Below are positions 28,899 through 39,090 of a DNA stretch of 64,000 nt, in pieces. The position numbers and the translations under genes were made by a program. The DNA is taken from contig NC_057924.1 of NCBI RefSeq assembly GCF_018873765.1, forward strand, positions 18,347,542 through 18,411,541, written 5' to 3'. The notes beneath the pieces are model-generated. The model made no database searches and was not told where the DNA came from. It saw only the letters and a list, made by a program, of their open reading frames with translations. How positions within the stretch are numbered: position 1 is the first letter of the stretch; each line of letters starts with the position of its first letter. This DNA comes from Telopea speciosissima. Taxonomy: Eukaryota > Streptophyta > Magnoliopsida > Proteales > Proteaceae.

Positions 28899-31739
28899 AT
28901 GGTGGAAGAGGAACAGCCATCTGAGCCATCTGGTCCAGCGCAGCAGGACCAAAACGCAGAAGACCAAATCCCTGAGTCCATGGAAGGAGATCAGCCATCT
29001 CAGACACCTAAAGACCAAAATACAGAAGATCAAAGCCCTACGTTAGTGGAAGAAAAAGAAGAAGATCAAAATCCCGAATTGGTGTTGGTGGAAGAGGAAC
29101 AGCAAAACCCTAAGTTGGTGGAAGAAAAAGAAGATCAGCAAAACCCCGAATTGGTGTTGATGGAAGAGGAACAGAAAAACCCTAAGTTGGTGGAAGAAAA
29201 AGAAGAAGATCAAAACGCCGAATTGGTGTTGGTGGAAGAAAAAGAAGAAGATCATAACCCCGAATTGGTGTTGGTGGAAGAAAAAGAAGAAGATCATAAC
29301 CCCGAATTGGTGTTGGTGGAAGAGGAACTTCAAAACCCTACGTTAGTGGAAGAAGAAGAACATCAAAACCCCAAATTGGTATTGGTGGAAGGGGAACTGC
29401 AAAACCCTACGTTACTGGAGGAGGAAGAAGATCAAAACCCCAAATTGGTGTTGGTGGACGAGGAACCGCAAAACCCTACTTTAGTGGAAGAAGAAGAAGA
29501 AGATCAAAACTCTAAATTGGTGTTGGTGGAAGAGGAACCGCCACCGCCACCTCAGGATCAGCGTCATGATGAGGATGGAACTCATGACGTAGAAAACCAG
29601 CCCCGAGAAGCTGAGGCGTCGGAAGGAATTCGTGGTCTAGAAAACCAGTCCGAGGAAATTACAGCTCATCCGGAAGTAGAAAAAGTAGATGAAGAAGAGC
29701 TACAGCAGCTGCAACCACAGGATGAACAAGAACAAAAACAAAATCTCGAAGAAGAGGAACAGCAACAATATCTGCACCAAGAGGAGGATAATGAACCAGA
29801 ACCAGAAGGTATGACCCTTTCTCCTACGCTCCCTCCTCCTCCTGTGCACGAAATTACTCTTTATGACATACTCCCGGACAATCCCCCACACAATGCTCCG
29901 AACGTCTCTCGGAAAGCCCCCAAGAGGAAGAAATCCCTTAACCAGCGGCAACGTGCTGCTCTTGAGAAGAAACTTCAAGCTGTTAAGGAAAATTTACAGC
30001 CAATTCCTTTCATCCCCAGTAAAACCCTAGATTTCACCAAGCACGAGAAGCTTCTTAAGCGCCTAGGGTTGTGGGACTTTGCCCATCTGGAGTTTGATCG
30101 GGAGATCCGAACAGATCTTCTAGCTCAGTTGATCGTCAATTTCAACCCTCAATTACGTTGCAGCTATGTGAACGATTTCCGGGTCATGGTCAATCGAGCT
30201 GATCTCGGTCGAGCCCTGAAACTACCCTCAAAGAAAGATAAGATTAATCAGTCGGAGACTGCGGATTCTGATGTTGAGAAGTATCCTGAAGAATTTGTTG
30301 GTTTTATGGAGGATTTTGTCTCACATTGGTTTTTTCTCCATGAGGATACCTGGATATTGCCGAATGAGATTGTGGCATGGTGTAAGCTTATCAGAGATGG
30401 GCACCCAGAGAAGGTCGACTGGCCTGGATTGATCTGGTTTATGGTAGAGAAGGAACTCATGCAGTCACCGCATTTGGGCTCTTGTTACTATGCATCGCAC
30501 TTGCAGTGCTTGATCAAGGCTCAGCATGCGGATCTGCTTAAAGAAGAACCTGCAATAGATGTTTATATGAAGGAGGAAGAGGATGCTGACATTAAGGAAA
30601 CCAATTTGGAGGATTTCCAGAGAGAAGAAATGGAGTCGCAGCAGATTGAATTGAGTCTAGGACATGTCAAAACTGACTGTGAGCAGGTTAGAGATGAGGA
30701 TGATGTTATGGACTTCCAGGATTGCAAGGATGATGAACCTGGACTTTGGCGTCTGGATGGTAGGAACAGTGTTGGTGAGAATTTCTTGCAGCGTTGTAAT
30801 CTAAACGAAGTGGGGGGTTTGGAGAGTGAACATGAAAGGAAAGAAGTGAATGAAGAAGAACAGTATGATCTTTCGTCAAAACCTACTAGTCTGGAGCGGT
30901 TATCCTCTACCGAGCTGATTCAAGCTATGGGAGCTGCAAACATTTCGTTCAATACGCCTGCTCACCTTTTTAGTCACTCTTCTGAGGAACTTCTAACTTC
31001 AAGAATGGATGACCATATGAATGAAGTTGGTCCATCTACGTTTGTCAATGGGTGCAAGAGAGAGCTAGATCTTGACGATGATGTCAATCATCACTCTTTT
31101 AATGATCAACACAAAAGGATGAGAAGTGATGGTTCATGGGACCAAAAGGAATTGGACTTTGATTTGTGCATGGAACAGGTGCAAAGTTGGATGGGTAAAG
31201 CTAGACTGATGTATGAAGCAAAAGAACAGGGGATGATGAATTCTCATTTAAATCAGCAGGCCTTAATCTCTGAGCTGCAGCAGCAGAATAAAATCATTGA
31301 AGCTTTGCATAGATCAAGATCTGAAGAGGAGCAGAAAAGACGACAGGAGAGTTATAGGCTTGAGCATGAAATCTACGTCATGAGCAATTTGTTAAATGGT
31401 TATAAGGAGGCTTTGAAGGAAACCCGGCGGGCATTCTCTGAATATAGACAACGTTATCCACAGCCTGATGAGCCACTTTACAAGGATGTTGCTGGGCCTG
31501 GTGGTGTTGTTCTTAGCATCATGGAACTGGAAAAACAACGCAAGGAGCGAGAGGAAGAACTTAGGGCTACACACTTCATGATTGAAGAACAGATGAGAGA
31601 ATTTGAACAAAGGTGGTTGGGGAAGTTGGACTTCCATCTAAAAGAGGTACTTTTGCTGGGTAGTAGGCTGTTGGATTTGGAGAATGGAACAAAACTTCTT
31701 AAAGAATCTTTTGTAAAGCGTGAAGTTTCACAAACTTGA
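28899..31739 (+). CDS. Conserved-looking plant protein, acidic repeats and coiled coil, 946 aa
   Basis: One uninterrupted exon of 946 codons starts at AAAATGG, a favourable context. Residues about 1-300 are extremely acidic and contain about eleven repeats of the type QNPxLVLVEEE (nt 29060-29540). A basic stretch (KRKKSLNQRQRAALEKKLQA, about residue 344) precedes a well-structured block of about 180 residues starting PFIPSKTLDFTKHEKLLKRL and including LRCSYVNDFRVMVNRADLGR and HWFFLHEDTWILPNEIVAW. Residues about 748-946 are coiled coil (QVQSWMGKARLMYEAKEQGM ... KQRKEREEELRATHFMIEEQ). I do not recognise a named domain. The basic cluster and acidic region suggest a nuclear or chromatin-associated protein, which is inference. 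It is the only long intact host frame in the window. Confidence 0.85.
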   Translation: MVEEEQPSEPSGPAQQDQNAEDQIPESMEGDQPSQTPKDQNTEDQSPTLVEEKEEDQNPELVLVEEEQQNPKLVEEKEDQQNPELVLMEEEQKNPKLVEEKEEDQNAELVLVEEKEEDHNPELVLVEEKEEDHNPELVLVEEELQNPTLVEEEEHQNPKLVLVEGELQNPTLLEEEEDQNPKLVLVDEEPQNPTLVEEEEEDQNSKLVLVEEEPPPPPQDQRHDEDGTHDVENQPREAEASEGIRGLENQSEEITAHPEVEKVDEEELQQLQPQDEQEQKQNLEEEEQQQYLHQEEDNEPEPEGMTLSPTLPPPPVHEITLYDILPDNPPHNAPNVSRKAPKRKKSLNQRQRAALEKKLQAVKENLQPIPFIPSKTLDFTKHEKLLKRLGLWDFAHLEFDREIRTDLLAQLIVNFNPQLRCSYVNDFRVMVNRADLGRALKLPSKKDKINQSETADSDVEKYPEEFVGFMEDFVSHWFFLHEDTWILPNEIVAWCKLIRDGHPEKVDWPGLIWFMVEKELMQSPHLGSCYYASHLQCLIKAQHADLLKEEPAIDVYMKEEEDADIKETNLEDFQREEMESQQIELSLGHVKTDCEQVRDEDDVMDFQDCKDDEPGLWRLDGRNSVGENFLQRCNLNEVGGLESEHERKEVNEEEQYDLSSKPTSLERLSSTELIQAMGAANISFNTPAHLFSHSSEELLTSRMDDHMNEVGPSTFVNGCKRELDLDDDVNHHSFNDQHKRMRSDGSWDQKELDFDLCMEQVQSWMGKARLMYEAKEQGMMNSHLNQQALISELQQQNKIIEALHRSRSEEEQKRRQESYRLEHEIYVMSNLLNGYKEALKETRRAFSEYRQRYPQPDEPLYKDVAGPGGVVLSIMELEKQRKEREEELRATHFMIEEQMREFEQRWLGKLDFHLKEVLLLGSRLLDLENGTKLLKESFVKREVSQT
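29060..29540 (+). repeat. Coding tandem repeat, acidic (about 11 units)
   Basis: Units of 36-48 bases reading variants of CAAAACCCxAAATTGGTGTT followed by GGTGGAAGAGGAA encode (Q/H)NPxLVLVEEE or KLVEEKEED. Length and order differ between units but no frame is broken. The minus-strand frame across it (FFFFHQHQFG repeats) is only a shadow. Such arrays change length easily. Confidence 0.85.
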
Positions 31740-31949
31740 ACATTTCTTTCATTCGGTTGTAAACAGCAGTACGTACCTAATCTTTCTTGTGATATTATAC
31801 CCTCTGGGTGATAATAGAAACTAAAGCTGTGTAAGTTGTCATAATTTTATTGGTAGTTTTCTCTCCATTATGATGCTGAGTTAATGTTTCCAACTTAATG
31901 AATGTACAGTGATTGTTGCATGTGTTATAAAAGAAACTGTTGCTTATGA
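31740..31949 (+). promoter_or_regulatory. 3' UTR / downstream region of the 946-aa gene
   Basis: AT-rich sequence after the TGA at 31737-31739. It contains TTAATGAATGTACAGTG near 31896, similar to plant far-upstream poly(A) signals, and a TTTTATTTTATG tract after it. The polyadenylation site cannot be fixed. Confidence 0.35.
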
Positions 31950-32165
31950 TTTCAGATTCTCTCTGCTTTTATTTTATGTTTGAAAGACACTTAGAAATGT
32001 TGCAATTTGATATTATCGTCCCCTTTCTTGTTACAGTGGGGAAGACCTAATCTATACTTGGAGACCCAGAAATTATAGTTATATGTGATATTGATCTCTC
32101 CTATAGCTCCTCTATCTTTTGAAAATACTTCTTTACTGACTGTTATTAGCTTGCTGTGTCACACT
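31950..32165 (+). repeat. Direct repeat flanking the retrotransposon nest, left copy
   Basis: TTTCAGATTCTCTCTGCTTT followed by TATTTTATGTTTG, GACACTTAGAAATGTTGCAA and GAAGACCTAATCTATACTT recurs in the same order and strand at 38867-39090. The copies differ at roughly one site in ten. They bracket the nested retrotransposons at 32166-38866, but are far too long to be target duplications. Confidence 0.85.
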
Positions 32166-33316
32166 GTTCAGTTGACACTCCATTGAGTTCACTTTTTCAG
32201 TCAGACTCTTGACCATATCAATTAATTGTTGTATGGGTGCTTGGTCACCTGTAGGGTTAGTACTTGGAGTAGTCATAGCTCTGATACCAATTTGATGGCG
32301 GTTTGAAAGGATAACCTCCCAGACAGTATCCCAAACTAACCATACTCAGACAATCAACCCAGAGATTAACGAAAATTCCAACCTTCTAAGATGAACGTTA
32401 AACTCAAGGAATCAATAAACAATAGATATATTTAGTACCCTTGAAAAGATGGAACTGATGGGGCAGATTGAGAAGAATTAGACAAACCCTGAATCTGATT
32501 GTGAGTTTCAGCAAATAGAGTTTCTGAAATCAAGTCAAATCCACAAACAAGATTAGGCTAAGACTTTGGTCGAGTATCAAACTAGGTAGTATCAGTTAAT
32601 TCCCCAAACCTGGTCCAATTCTGATGGACAGATTTAAAGTAATCAAAAGGAAATCAAATCTGGGTACGGAGATTTCCTGTAGATCCAAATCCACAGGTCA
32701 GAAACTCGCTAAACCCTGGTTGAGTCCCTCTCTTGGGGGTGACTGAATAAACCCCAAAGTGTATCCAGATCTGATGGCTAGATCAAGGAGCGGTTTGATA
32801 TAGAAAACACGCTGAAAACAATGCTAAAACAGGGGAACCGCAGGGTTTTAAAACAGTGGTTAATGGCTCTGAAATTAATAGGAAATACCTACCAATAGCA
32901 ATAACCAAATCTGGAGATGAAAACCCAACAAATCTGAGATTTAAACTGAGAGCAGAAGTGTAATCAATAAAAAGGGAGGATCAATACCTGAATCGATTAA
33001 AAACAGAGTAAAAGAATAGATACAAGATACATATTGTTACCAACAACGAGGATCAGCTTCCCACTGTCCATAGCTTCTCACCTGAGACTGAATCGCAATG
33101 CTCCATTGAATCAACTTTATTAATCTTCAATCGTGTGTAGCCAATGGCTAGTACATTCCATTTAAAGAGAAACCTAAAACTAATCTTAACCTGACTAGGA
33201 AAGTAATTCTTATTTCTAAGTAACATAAAGAGTCATAATAAAAGAAGGAATTCTAATCCTAAAAGGAAGCCCACACGCAGGTGAGAGTTCACTTAAAAGA
33301 AGATACTTAAATTAAA
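32166..33316 (-). mobile_element. LTR-retrotransposon leader (minus), LTR part plus gag start
   Basis: On the minus strand TGGTATCAGAGC (complement of 32278-32289), a primer-binding site for initiator tRNA-Met, is followed at once by a reading frame starting MTTPSTNPTGDQAP and continuing QQLIDMVKSLTEKVNSMECQ to about 32166. This looks like the start of a gag. The DNA to the right (from about 32296) would be the 5' LTR, read leftward. It is interrupted at 33316 by the Copia element and resumes at 38723-38866. The rest of gag, pol and the other LTR are absent. Confidence 0.55.
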
Positions 33317-33321
33317 TAAAG

Positions 33322-33534
33322 TGTTGAATAATGTAAACCAGAATACTGTGGGGGTATTCTGGTCTTTTTGGTGTTTATTGTTATGTTTTTAAGTGTTTTA
33401 TGTGCTGCCTAGCTATGTCGGCTATGGCAGGGGTATTTTTGTCATGTGAATGTAATTTTTAAAGCTATAAATAATAGGCTTGGCTGATCACAATCGATCA
33501 TTCAAGCATTCTCCAATTTCTGGTTTTGATAACA
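33322..33534 (+). repeat. Copia 5' LTR, 213 bp
   Basis: TGTTGAATAATG...TTTTGATAACA. It contains a perfect 9-bp hairpin, CCAGAATAC at 33338-33346 and GTATTCTGG at 33354-33362, and a TATA-like CTATAAATAATAGG near 33465, which should drive element transcription. Confidence 0.95.
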
Positions 33535-33548
33535 TGGTATCAGAGCAG
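33535..33548 (+). promoter_or_regulatory. Primer-binding site, tRNA-iMet
   Basis: TGGTATCAGAGCAG begins at the base after the LTR and is complementary to the 3' end of plant initiator tRNA-Met, the usual primer for Copia reverse transcription. Confidence 0.9.
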
Positions 33549-34134
33549 TCTTCTCTGATCTAGGGTTTTTCAAAGCTTCCCCCCCCCCCCCCCCAATTGT
33601 TCTTCTCTTCCATCTTCTCCATCGATTTCTTCTCTTTCTCTTCTTTCCCTTTCCTTGGTTCTCTCCATCCTTCAAGGGCAGCACTAATGAGGTGATCCTA
33701 TTATGGTCTAAGTGCTGCCCTCCATCACACCTCAAATTTAATGCCCTAAATACAAGTTCACAATAGCTGCTGTGTTTTTTTCTTTCTGCGATTTTTGGAC
33801 TGCTCCTATTTTTTGGAGATCGACCCTATTGACATGGAAGGTTGATTGTTCACTTTGGAGCACCACCGGCAGGCCTTTGGACAACATCTATCACACCTGA
33901 ATTATCACAAACTGAAGCCCTCAAGTTCCAGCCCCTCTTTTCCCTTTGTCGATCTCAAAAACCCTGACACCTTATCGATTTTGGCTTTCTGGGCTGCTGT
34001 TTGAGGAGATTTTTTGAGGGTTAATTTCCTGATTATACTGCTGCACTCGACCTTTCTTTCAGCCCCAACTGCTGCAGTTTTTTTAAGATCTGATTTTTTC
34101 CAATTTCAAGGATCGATTTCTGCCTGGCTGAAAT

Positions 34135-34950
34135 ATGAGTGACTTAGAGATAACTTTGGCTACTTCTGGAGGAGATCAGACAAGGATTGATTTTCTTCCC
34201 TATGTTGCTGCCATTAAGCTTGATGGCACAAACTATTTAATTTGGGCCAGATCATTATCCTTGACCGTGGCTGGTAGGAGACTCATTGGCCATCTTACTG
34301 GCACCACCAAACAGCCTACTGAAGAAGGTGCTGCTCGTACTAAATGGACTGCCGATGATGCAATGGTGATGTCCTTTGTTCTGAACTCCATGACCACTGA
34401 CCTCTATAGTCAGTATCTTCTCCTTGACACTGCTACTCAGATATGGACTGCTGTCAAGGGTACTTATGGTCGTTCAGGGAGTGGTGCTCAGGTTTATGAG
34501 ATCAGGAAAACACTTCAAAATACTACTCAGAAGGAGATGACTGTCACTAAGTATTATGCTGCCCTCAAGTGTTTATGGCAGCAATTGGATCACTATGCTC
34601 GGTTTCAGCCTACTACTACTGCTGATGTTGCTGCCTACCACACCTATGTAGATCAGTTTCAGGTCTATGATTTTCTGGTTGGCCTCAATGATTAGTATGA
34701 TCCTATTTGGGTGCAGATTCTTGGTCGGGGTCCTTTCCCCACTTTAGAGGAAACCTTTTCTTATGTGCATAGTGAAGAGACATGGAGGGCTGCTATGATG
34801 ATTACTCCTAAAGTTGAAAGATCAGCCTTACAGGCTGCTGGCTCCACCCCTGATAATTCTCTTGACAGTGTTGCTGCTACTGCTATAACTAAAGAGCCTG
34901 TGAAGTGTGATCATTGCCACAAATCATATCACACTAAGGCTCAGTGTTGG
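34135..34950 (+). pseudogene. Copia gag (UBN2-type capsid)
   Basis: ATG at 34135 opens MSDLEITLATSGGDQTRIDF, then LDGTNYLIWARSLSLTVAGR, IWTAVKGTYGRSGSGAQVYE and LWQQLDHYARFQPTTTADVA, the capsid-like UBN2 order. A TAG at 34693-34695 interrupts LVGLND*YDPIWVQILGRGP. The zinc knuckle is CDHCHKSYHTKAQCW near 34907. The start is the first ATG after a 600-base leader and gives the usual gag N-terminus. Confidence 0.85.
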
Positions 34951-36430
34951 AAACTACATGGGAAGCCTGCTGATTTTGAAGCCAAACATGGTCGTGCTAA
35001 GCCTAAAAACAAAGCCAATCACACTGAAAGTGTAGCTTCAGCTCCTACTACTGACATTAGTTTCTCCCAGGAAGAACTTCAAGCTCTCCGGCGTCTGTTG
35101 AACACATCCGCTGCCCCTACTACATCTGCTGCCAATTTAGGTTCCTTCTTTGCCCGTACAGGTATTTCCTTTGCTGGTCATTGTGCATCAGTAGTTTCCA
35201 CTCCTTGGATTATAGACTCCGGTGCTACTGATCACATGACAAGTTCCTCCAGTCTTTTTAACACATATTTTCCTGCTTCTGGTAAGGACAAAGTTAAAAT
35301 TGCTGATGGGTCCCTCTCCTCCATATCCGGGAAAGGTTCCATTGGCTGTTCCCCTTCTCTTACATTGCCATCTGTGTTGCATATTCCCAAGTTTACCACT
35401 AATCTTTTCTCCATTAGCAGTATCTCCAAATCTCTAAATTGTAAAGTGACTTTTTTTCCCATTCATTTTGTTTTTCAGGATCTAGACTCAGGGAAGACGA
35501 TTGGATCGGGTAAAGTGCATGGCGGATTGTACCTGCTTGATGGAGACCCTACATCTACCCAGGCTTTACCTTTTAGGCTCTGTTCCCCAGCATCCTTCTC
35601 TTCTGAACTACACATATGGCACTCTCGATTAGGACATCCACCTTTAGGTACTTTATCTACTTTATTTCCAGCATTAAGTAATAATTGTAATAAGGAAGAA
35701 TTTTTTTGTGAGCCTTGTGTCTTGGCTAAACAGACACGTTCCAATTATCCAATTTCTAATAAAAGGTCATCTTCCTTATTTCATGTTGTTCATACTGATG
35801 TGTGGGGTCTTAGTAGAAAAGTTTCTTTTTTGGGTCATCGGTGGTATGTAACCTTTATTGACTGCTATTCTAGGTTCACTTGGTTATACCTTATGCACAC
35901 CAAAAATGAAGTATTTTCTTGTTTTCAGCACTTTGACTAGCTGGTTAAAACTCAATTTAATACCACTATTCAGATTTTGAGGAGTGATAATGGGATAGAG
36001 TAGATGGAAGGTCAGTTTCAAAAATACCTGGTTGCCCATGGCATCCTCCATCAGACCAGCTGTGTTGATACTCCAGCCCAAAATGGTGTGGCTGAGAGAA
36101 AAAACCGCCACCTCTTGGAGGTAGCTAGAGCTCTCCTGTTTGCTCGCAATGTCCCTTCCGTTTATTGAGGGGATGTTGTCCTTACTGCAGCCTATTTAAT
36201 TAATAGGCTGCCCAGTCGGGTCTTTAGCTCTAGACCCCTTGTTGAGCTATTATTTGGCTCTTCCTCCTTTATAGTTCCCCCTAAGGTTTTTGGCTGCGTT
36301 TGTTATGCCAGGGATACAAGGTCCCCTGGTAAACTTGACCCACGTAGTCTCCGCTGCATTTTCTTAGGGTACTCTGCTACACAAAAGGGGTACAAGTGCT
36401 ATTACCCTCCATCTCGCCAGACTTTTGTCA
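34951..36430 (+). pseudogene. Copia protease and integrase
   Basis: The protease site is intact: WIIDSGATDHMTSSSSL near 35206. The integrase zinc-binding motif follows (HIWHSRLGHPPLGTLS near 35617, CEPCVLAKQTRS near 35710). The core blocks are DVWGLSRKVSFLGHRWYVTF, IDCYSRFTWLY, LRSDNGIE, and NGVAERKNRHLLEVARALLF. Stops: TAG at 35938, TAG at 36001-36003, TGA at 36166-36168 (at a conserved tryptophan position). The D-D-E catalytic residues can all be seen. Confidence 0.9.
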
Positions 36431-38495
36431 GCATGGATGTCGTGTTTCATGAGAGTGTTTCATACTATGTGTCCCCACCTCTGCAGGGAGAGAGTGTTAG
36501 TGAAGATGTGCTGACTATAGACTCTCGTCCTCCACTCCAGTCTGTTTACCATGAGTCTGAACCAGTTCGGCCTACTCCCAGTACTTCCCCTGAGACTGCT
36601 TCTAGTACCCCCCTTGAGTCAAGGGGGAGATTCCTATGCAGGGGGAGCAAACTACTCCAGTCTAGACTCCTGTCCAGAGGATTATTAGTGAATTTCAGAG
36701 GAGGATTGATGCTAGTAACATGAAGACCTATGCAAGGAAACATAAGCAGATTCAATCAACTGTTGCTCCAATACCCATCCAATTGCTGAACCTGGATCCA
36801 GAACCTGCCTCTCCACCTGGTACTGTTCCTTCTCCTGAGTTACCTATTGCTCTTCGCAAAGGTGTCAGGACTTGCACTCAGCATCCCATATCTCATGTTG
36901 TTTTTTATGACTCCCTTTCCCTATCATTTCGTGCTTTTGTTTCTTCTCTTTCTTCTGTTCGTATTCCTAACAATTGGCAGGAAGCTCTATTAAATGGAAA
37001 GTGAAAGGCAGCCATGATGGAAGAAATGGAGGCTTTGAAGAAAAATAACACATGGGAGCTTGTGGTTCTTCCACCTGGGAAGAAAACCGTTGGATGCAGA
37101 TGGGTGTTCGTGGTGAAACAGAAGGGGGATGGCACTGTGGATAGGTATAAGGCACGGCTCGTGGCCAAGGGGTTCACTCAGACATACGGCATTGATTACC
37201 AGGAAACCTTTGCACCTATTGCGAAGTTAAATACTGTTCGTGTGTTGTTATCATGTGCAATCAACCTTGGATGGGATTTGCAGCAGCTAGATGTAAAAAA
37301 TGCCTTCCTAAATGGAGCACTGGAGGAGGAGGTGTATATGGACATTCCACCAGGGTTCTCTTGTGACAGGAATAAAGGAAAAGTGTATAGGCTGAAGCGT
37401 GCACTGTATGGGCTGAAGCAGTCACCTCGAGCGTGGTTTGGTCGATTCCACAAGGCTATGATTTCTGTGGGCTATAAGTAGAGTAATGCTGATCACGTAC
37501 TCTTTATCAAGAGGGTTGGTGAAAAACTCACTGTTCTTATAGTCTACGTTGATGACATAGTGGTTATTGGCAATGATGGTGATGAGATCAGACGGTTGAA
37601 GACCTTCCTTGGCCAAGAATTTGAGATTAAGGATCTAGGGAAATTAAGATACTTTCTTGGGATTGAAGTGGCTAGATCTTCTAAAGGCATATTTCTCTCC
37701 CAAAGAAAGTATGTCCTAGACTTATTGGCTGAAACAGGGTTGTTAGGCTGCCATCCTTCAGATACTCCTATGGATCCTACTGTTCGGCTCAAGGAAAATG
37801 AGGGTGAGCCTGTTGATAAAGGCCGATACCAAAGACTTGTAGGGAACTAGGGCAGCTGTCTTTCACACACTCGTCCTGACATTGTTGTTGCCGTAAGTGC
37901 TGTGAGTCAGTTTATGCATGATCCCTACACTTCTCATATGGAGGCTGTTCTTCGTATTTTGCACTATTTGAAGTCAGCTCCTGGAAAAGGAATTCTTTTG
38001 TCTGCACATGGTCACCTACGGATAGAGGCATACACCGATGCTGATTGGGCTGGTTCTGCAGATCGCAAGTCAATTTCTGGGTATTGCTCTTTTGTAGGTA
38101 GAAATCTTGTCACATGGCGTAGCAAGAAGCAAAATGTAGTTGCTCGTTCTAGTGCCGAAGTTGAGTTTCGAGCTATGGTACAAGGTATTGTGAGTTACTT
38201 TGGCTTAAAGGTTTGCTACAAGATCTTGGTGTTTCTATTCGCCTTCCTATGATGTTTTAATGTGACAACAAGGCTGCGATCAGCATAGCACACAACCCAG
38301 TACAGCATGATCGTACCAAACATGTTGAGGTGGATAGGCATTTCATCAAGGAGAAGTTAGAAGATGGGCAGATGTGTATTCCCTTTGTGACCTCTGCTGA
38401 TCAGCTTGCTGATGTCTTCACCAAGGGGCTGCCTAGAAAGTTATTTCATCCTAATCTAGTCAAGTTGGGCATGATCGACATCTTTGCTCCAACTT
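36431..38495 (+). pseudogene. Copia reverse transcriptase and RNase H
   Basis: After a linker with TAG at 36663-36665 and a frame shift near 36600, RT reads WELVVLPPGKKTVGCRWVFV, KARLVAKGFTQTYGIDYQET, QLDVKNAFLNGALEEEVYMD, LYGLKQSPRAWFGRFHKAM and the palm VYVDDIVVIGNDGDEIRR near 37545. RNase H reads YTDADWAGSADRKSISGYCS near 38031 and CDNKAAISIAHNP near 38260. Stops: TGA 37002-37004, TAG 37479-37481, TAG 37848-37850, TAA near 38257, plus a one-base loss near 38190. Catalytic aspartates remain. Confidence 0.9.
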
Positions 38496-38717
38496 GAGGG
38501 GGAGTGTTGAATAATGTAAACCAGAATACTGTGGGGGTATTCTGGTCTTTTTGGTGTTTATTGTTATGTTTTTAAGTGTTTTATGTGCTGCCTAGCTATG
38601 TCGGCTATGGCAGGGGTATTTTTGTCATGTGAATGTAATTTTTAAAGCTATAAATAATAGGCTTGGCTGATCACAATCGATCATTCAAGCATTCTCCAAT
38701 TTCTGGTTTTGATAACA
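38496..38717 (+). repeat. Polypurine tract and Copia 3' LTR
   Basis: GAGGGGGAG at 38496-38504 is followed by the 213-bp LTR at 38505-38717, with no difference from the 5' LTR seen by eye, and then TAAAG at 38718-38722. Confidence 0.95.
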
Positions 38718-38866
38718 TAAAGACTATTAAATAACTAAGCCCATGACTGGGCTTGGACTAAGTGCACACATTGGGTATACTTAGCCACCATTGAGCTGGA
38801 CCTGGTTCTCTTCTTTGTTCCTGCTTCACTGTTTCTTATGACTACTTAGGTTGGTTAGTTGAGGTT

Positions 38867-39090
38867 TCAGATTCTCTCTGCTTTTATTTTATGTTTGTTG
38901 ACACTTAGAAATGTTGCAATTTGATATTATCTTCCTCTTCTTTATCAAATGTTACAGTTGGGAAGACCTAATCTATACTTCCTTGGAGACCCCAAAAATT
39001 ATAGTTAAATATGAGATGTTGATCTCTCGTGTAGTTCCATCTATCTTTTGAAAATACTTGGATCACAGATCTCTCCTGTAGTTACATCTA
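38867..39090 (+). repeat. Direct repeat flanking the nest, right copy
   Basis: Same blocks as 31950-32165 (TTTCAGATTCTCTCTGC, GACACTTAGAAATGTTGC, GAAGACCTAATCTATACTT, ATCTTTTGAAAATACTT), with small insertions. Part of it (TCTCTCxTGTAGTTxCATCTATCTTT-like) is repeated once more within 39024-39115. Confidence 0.85.

Larger units (their letters stand above)
33322..38717 (+). mobile_element. Full-length Ty1/Copia element, 5.4 kb, identical LTRs, broken ORF
   Basis: Two 213-bp LTRs (33322-33534 and 38505-38717) that I read as identical are flanked by the 5-bp duplication TAAAG (33317-33321 and 38718-38722). A tRNA-Met primer-binding site follows the 5' LTR and a purine tract precedes the 3' LTR. 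The single gag-pol order is capsid, protease, integrase, RT, RNase H, as in Copia. Identical LTRs mean recent insertion, yet the frame holds at least nine stops and two or more frame shifts. It therefore could not have supplied its own proteins. Confidence 0.95.

Noticed and set aside
29043-29333. Minus-strand frame rich in FFFFHQHQFG repeats
   Set aside because: It is the reverse complement of the acidic coding repeat of the 946-aa gene; its periodicity is fully explained by that gene.
33580-33596. Poly-C run after the Copia primer-binding site
   Set aside because: Simple homopolymer; may also be a sequencing length artefact. No element boundary there.
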